Shown here: piece after piece, positions 6,617 through 8,456 of the stretch
Position numbering within the stretch: the first letter of the stretch is position 1
Layout of the letters: each line of letters begins with the position of its first letter
Assembly: GCA_003231035.1 (NCBI GenBank)
Contig: QIHU01000050.1
Span: 1 to 8,456 of the forward strand
DNA from: Acidobacteriota bacterium
Lineage (GTDB): Bacteria; Acidobacteriota; Thermoanaerobaculia; Multivoradales; SZUA-115
Direction: 5' to 3'
DNA length: 8,456 bases
The notes under the pieces: model-generated
Database searches by the model: none
What the model was told of the DNA's origin: nothing
Seen by the model: only the letters and a program-made list of their open reading frames with translations
Program-made: the position numbers and the translations under genes

Positions 6617-7885
6617 ATGACGAAATCTAGAATGCCCATCGAGCCGCTCCTCTCGTCGTCGACTCTTGGCTTCTCGTTCGAGCCGTCGACCACCGCGCGG
6701 CGTTCCGACACGGCCAGGCGCTGGTTGACCAGCCTTGTCTTACTGTCGGTGATGACCACCGCGGCGTCGAGCACCGAGCCACCGACCGCAGAAGCGGTCA
6801 CACCTCGTGACCGCGAAGTGCACTTACAACGGTATTCAGCGGCCGCCGCCACCGCTGGCGAACAACTGGCGGCACTGCGAACCCGGCTGAAGGCACCCGG
6901 TCTCTCGGTTGCCGTGGCCATCGACGGAAAATTGGTCTGGGCGGAAGCGGTAGGCTTCTCCGATCTCGCCCAGCGGATACCCTTCTTGCGCACCACGGCG
7001 CTTCGGATCGGCAGCACATCCAAGGCCTTGACCTCCGTGGCCCTCGGCAAGGTTGTGGAGGCCGGCCAGCTCGATCTCGATGCACCGATTCAGCGCTACG
7101 TGCCGTCGTTCCCCAAGAAGTCGTACAAGATCACGACACGCCAGCTGGCCGGCCACCAAGCCGGTATTCGTCACTACGACCGAGCCTCCGGCGAGTACTG
7201 GAATCGAGAGCAATTCGAGTCTGTGGTGGCCCCTTTGAAGGTGTTTCAAGAAGACCCTTTACTTTTCGAACCGGGAACCGACTACAGCTATTCAACCTAC
7301 GGCTTCACGCTGCTTAGCGCGGCCGTTGAAGCGGCAGCGGCTAAGGACTTCTTGTCGTTCATCCACGACGCGGTTTTTGTCCCCGTCGGCATGCCGCACA
7401 CGGGCCCTGACCTCGGTACGCAAACTCCACCAGCGGTCTCGTTGTACTTCGCCCACTCGCCATGGACAGGAGCCATCGAGAAGGCACCAAAGGTCGACAA
7501 CAGCAACAAATGGGCCGGTGGCGGCTTCGTATCCACGTCCACCGATCTGGTCCGTCTGGGTACCGCGCTACTCGAGGGGACCATCCTCAAACCGGAAACC
7601 GTGACTCTTCTCACCACGCCTCAGCCACTGCGCAGTGGCGAGGTGGACAGCGAAGGGTACGCCATGGGGTGGCGCAGCGACGAAGGCAAGCTCCCCGAGT
7701 CAGGCCGATCCGTTCGCAGGATCCATCATGGCGGAGTGGCCATGGGAGCCACTTCGTTTCTCGTTCTCCTGCCGGACCAGCGCCTGGTGATGGCGCTCAA
7801 CAGCAACCTGCATACCACCGACTTCGCCGACTTCGCCTCGCAGGCGATGCGCCTCGCGGAGATCTTTCTTGCTCCACAGCAGTAG
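6617..7885 (+). CDS. LACTB-like serine hydrolase (beta-lactamase/PBP superfamily)
   Basis: This 422-residue protein is of the class C beta-lactamase/transpeptidase fold, closest in feel to LACTB-type serine proteases. The catalytic tetrad SxxK is Ser133-Thr-Ser-Lys136 in RIGSTSKALTSVAL. The second motif is Tyr225-Ser-Thr in YSYSTYGFTLLSAAVE, the YST form typical of LACTB instead of the YxN of true beta-lactamases. The third is His370-His-Gly-Gly in RIHHGGVAMGATSFLVLLP, in the place of the K/H-T-G motif. The stretches PGLSVAVAIDGKLVWAEAVG, LDLDAPIQRYVPSFP and TTRQLAGHQAGIRHY also match LACTB. A signal-like stretch (about 35-52, RRWLTSLVLLSVMTTAASS) suggests export, but it sits behind an unusually long 34-residue n-region. 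The start at 6617 (or ATG 6632) has no clear ribosome binding site and is uncertain; the only start codon close to the signal is a TTG at codon 37. It probably acts as a peptidase or esterase; the substrate is unknown. Confidence 0.88.
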   Translation: MTKSRMPIEPLLSSSTLGFSFEPSTTARRSDTARRWLTSLVLLSVMTTAASSTEPPTAEAVTPRDREVHLQRYSAAAATAGEQLAALRTRLKAPGLSVAVAIDGKLVWAEAVGFSDLAQRIPFLRTTALRIGSTSKALTSVALGKVVEAGQLDLDAPIQRYVPSFPKKSYKITTRQLAGHQAGIRHYDRASGEYWNREQFESVVAPLKVFQEDPLLFEPGTDYSYSTYGFTLLSAAVEAAAAKDFLSFIHDAVFVPVGMPHTGPDLGTQTPPAVSLYFAHSPWTGAIEKAPKVDNSNKWAGGGFVSTSTDLVRLGTALLEGTILKPETVTLLTTPQPLRSGEVDSEGYAMGWRSDEGKLPESGRSVRRIHHGGVAMGATSFLVLLPDQRLVMALNSNLHTTDFADFASQAMRLAEIFLAPQQ

Positions 7886-8289
7886 CGGCCCACAGCCGCG
7901 ACAAGACCAAGCTTGAAGTCAGACTTGCCTGTCTACCATCGAGAGGTCTGGCACACAGCACCAGCACGCAGTGCCAGAGCAAGAACGGGCCGTGCCCTTC
8001 CCTTCCACAATCGGGTTCTATGAGTCGGTCGTCCCAGTCAAGTGCGAATTTCGTCTTTGTACCTTCTTTCTCCTGCACCCAGCAGTGATTCTCGATTCGC
8101 TGTAGGTATCGCCCAGATCGGGGGACTGGCTTCTATTCGCACTCGTTTGGGTCCTTGGTCGGACCGGTGCATGTTGAGCATTCGTCCAAAGAAAACTGGG
8201 TGCTCCCATAGGCTCCAACCCATTTCCGGAGTCACCCAAACTTTGTTCCTCGTCCTGTGGCAATCCTAGCTACTCTCCTTGATCTGGTT
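7886..8289. other. Non-coding, inverted-repeat-rich 3' flank of the IS110-family transposase
   Basis: No supported gene is present in these 404 nt; the open frames here lack recognisable protein features. The stretch lies downstream of the transposase stop (reading minus strand) and probably includes the end of the insertion element. Its exact boundary with host DNA is not visible. It carries several exact inverted repeats: AGTGCGAAT 8041-8049 with ATTCGCACT 8135-8143; GTTTGGGT 8145-8152 with ACCCAAAC 8234-8241; GGGTGCTCC 8198-8206 with GGAGTCACCC 8228-8237 (one bulged base); GGTCC 8150-8154 with GGACC 8161-8165; and TCTGGCAC 7947-7954 with GTGCCAGA 7971-7978. Elements of the IS110/IS1111 family encode a guide (bridge/seek) RNA in a non-coding end, so a structured RNA here is plausible but unproven. 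Confidence 0.5.
7947..7978. repeat. Perfect 8-bp inverted repeat, 16-nt loop
   Basis: TCTGGCAC (7947-7954) is the exact reverse complement of GTGCCAGA (7971-7978). A smaller GGGC-CGT-GCCC hairpin lies at 7987-7997, followed on the plus strand by a pyrimidine-rich run. The pair lies between the hydrolase and the IS110 transposase remnant and could act as a transcription barrier or belong to the element's end. Its function is not established. Confidence 0.45.
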
Positions 8290-8456
8290 CTAGGCAGATT
8301 GGGGGAAGGGGCGGAACTCTTCTCCGGTCACCCAGATTCGGTGGAGAACGATGGCGATCTTGCGTGCTAGAGCCACGACAGCTTTGTGTTTGCCCGCTCT
8401 TTCGGCAAGTTTCCTGGCCCACCGAATCAGTGCCGAATCCTTCTTGGTGTGCAAGG
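8290..8456 (-). CDS. IS110-family transposase, C-terminal part (5' partial, runs out of window)
   Basis: On the minus strand, 54 residues are visible from about 8454 to a TAG at 8292-8290. They include LIRWARKLAERAGKHKAVVALARKIAIVLHRIWVTGEEF. The pattern R.A.RgGK.kAvVAlARKlavlLHr(L/M)WvtGe.(Y/F) is the conserved C-terminus of IS110/IS1111-family transposases, including the Tnp (transposase_20) domain tail. The N-terminal DEDD RuvC-like domain and the catalytic Ser region would lie outside the window, so completeness cannot be judged. The reading frame shown is uninterrupted. The gene points towards the LACTB-like gene, i.e. convergent with it. Confidence 0.85.
   Translation of the reverse strand, partial: LHTKKDSALIRWARKLAERAGKHKAVVALARKIAIVLHRIWVTGEEFRPFPQSA
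8290..8456 (-). mobile_element. IS110-family insertion sequence, one end only
   Basis: This entry marks the mobile element inferred from the transposase tail; its non-coding end probably extends towards about 8000. IS110 elements usually lack prominent terminal inverted repeats and target-site duplications, so neither boundary can be placed from this window. Only the coding part is given here as certain. Confidence 0.6.

Noticed and set aside
6583..7050. Minus-strand 155-codon frame opposite the start of the LACTB-like gene
   Set aside because: No recognisable domain, and it overlaps the conserved SxxK region on the plus strand.
6617..7885. Calling the serine hydrolase an antibiotic-resistance beta-lactamase
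   Set aside because: It has YST and HHGG motifs and overall similarity to LACTB-type peptidases instead of the YxN and KTG motifs of AmpC-type enzymes.
7885..7899. GCGGC-CCACA-GCCGC hairpin at the LACTB-like stop as an intrinsic terminator
   Set aside because: The stem is only 5 bp and no T-run follows, so it does not meet the usual pattern.

Overview
The window is GC-rich bacterial DNA. Its first 5.9 kb is a compact, plus-strand respiratory operon and its last 2.5 kb is a decayed accessory region. The operon encodes an aa3/caa3-type haem-copper oxygen reductase. Three things point towards Acidobacteriota (Holophagae/Thermoanaerobaculia-like) or a related Gram-negative phylum: a SCO protein with a C-terminal membrane anchor, a small membrane protein ahead of it of the kind I associate with alternative complex III/oxidase clusters, and a remnant of a secreted-protein C-terminus ending in a DTCP-like motif. 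This taxonomic call is an inference from remembered family resemblance, not from a search.

Positions 1-5028 hold, in order: the 3' end of a small single-span membrane protein; a SCO copper chaperone; CtaC (subunit II with CuA and a fused cytochrome c domain); CtaD (subunit I, A2-type YSHP motif); CtaE (subunit III, five helices, TTG start); and CtaF (subunit IV). Junctions are tight: ATGA overlaps at 502-505 and 2346-2349, abutting genes at 1371/1372, an 8-nt overlap at 4024-4031 and a 12-nt gap before ctaF. This implies one transcript and translational coupling. SCO would metallate CuA on CtaC. CtaC passes electrons from its haem c/CuA to haem a and the haem a3-CuB site of CtaD. CtaE and CtaF complete the membrane core.

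Positions 5068-5940 hold two small soluble proteins on the same strand: an HD-domain nucleotidase-like hydrolase and an antibiotic-biosynthesis-monooxygenase (ABM/YgiN-like) protein. They may be carried on the same transcript, but no functional link to the oxidase is visible.

Positions 5941-6616 hold minus-strand debris: a vapC (PIN toxin) pseudogene with an internal deletion and a frameshift, directly preceded by a frameshifted C-terminal scrap of a secreted protein, with no antitoxin gene. Next comes an apparently intact LACTB-like serine hydrolase (6617-7885, plus strand). Last is the 3' end of an IS110-family transposase on the minus strand (8290-8456, continuing out of the window), followed by about 400 nt of non-coding DNA rich in inverted repeats. 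No tRNA, rRNA or CRISPR array was seen.
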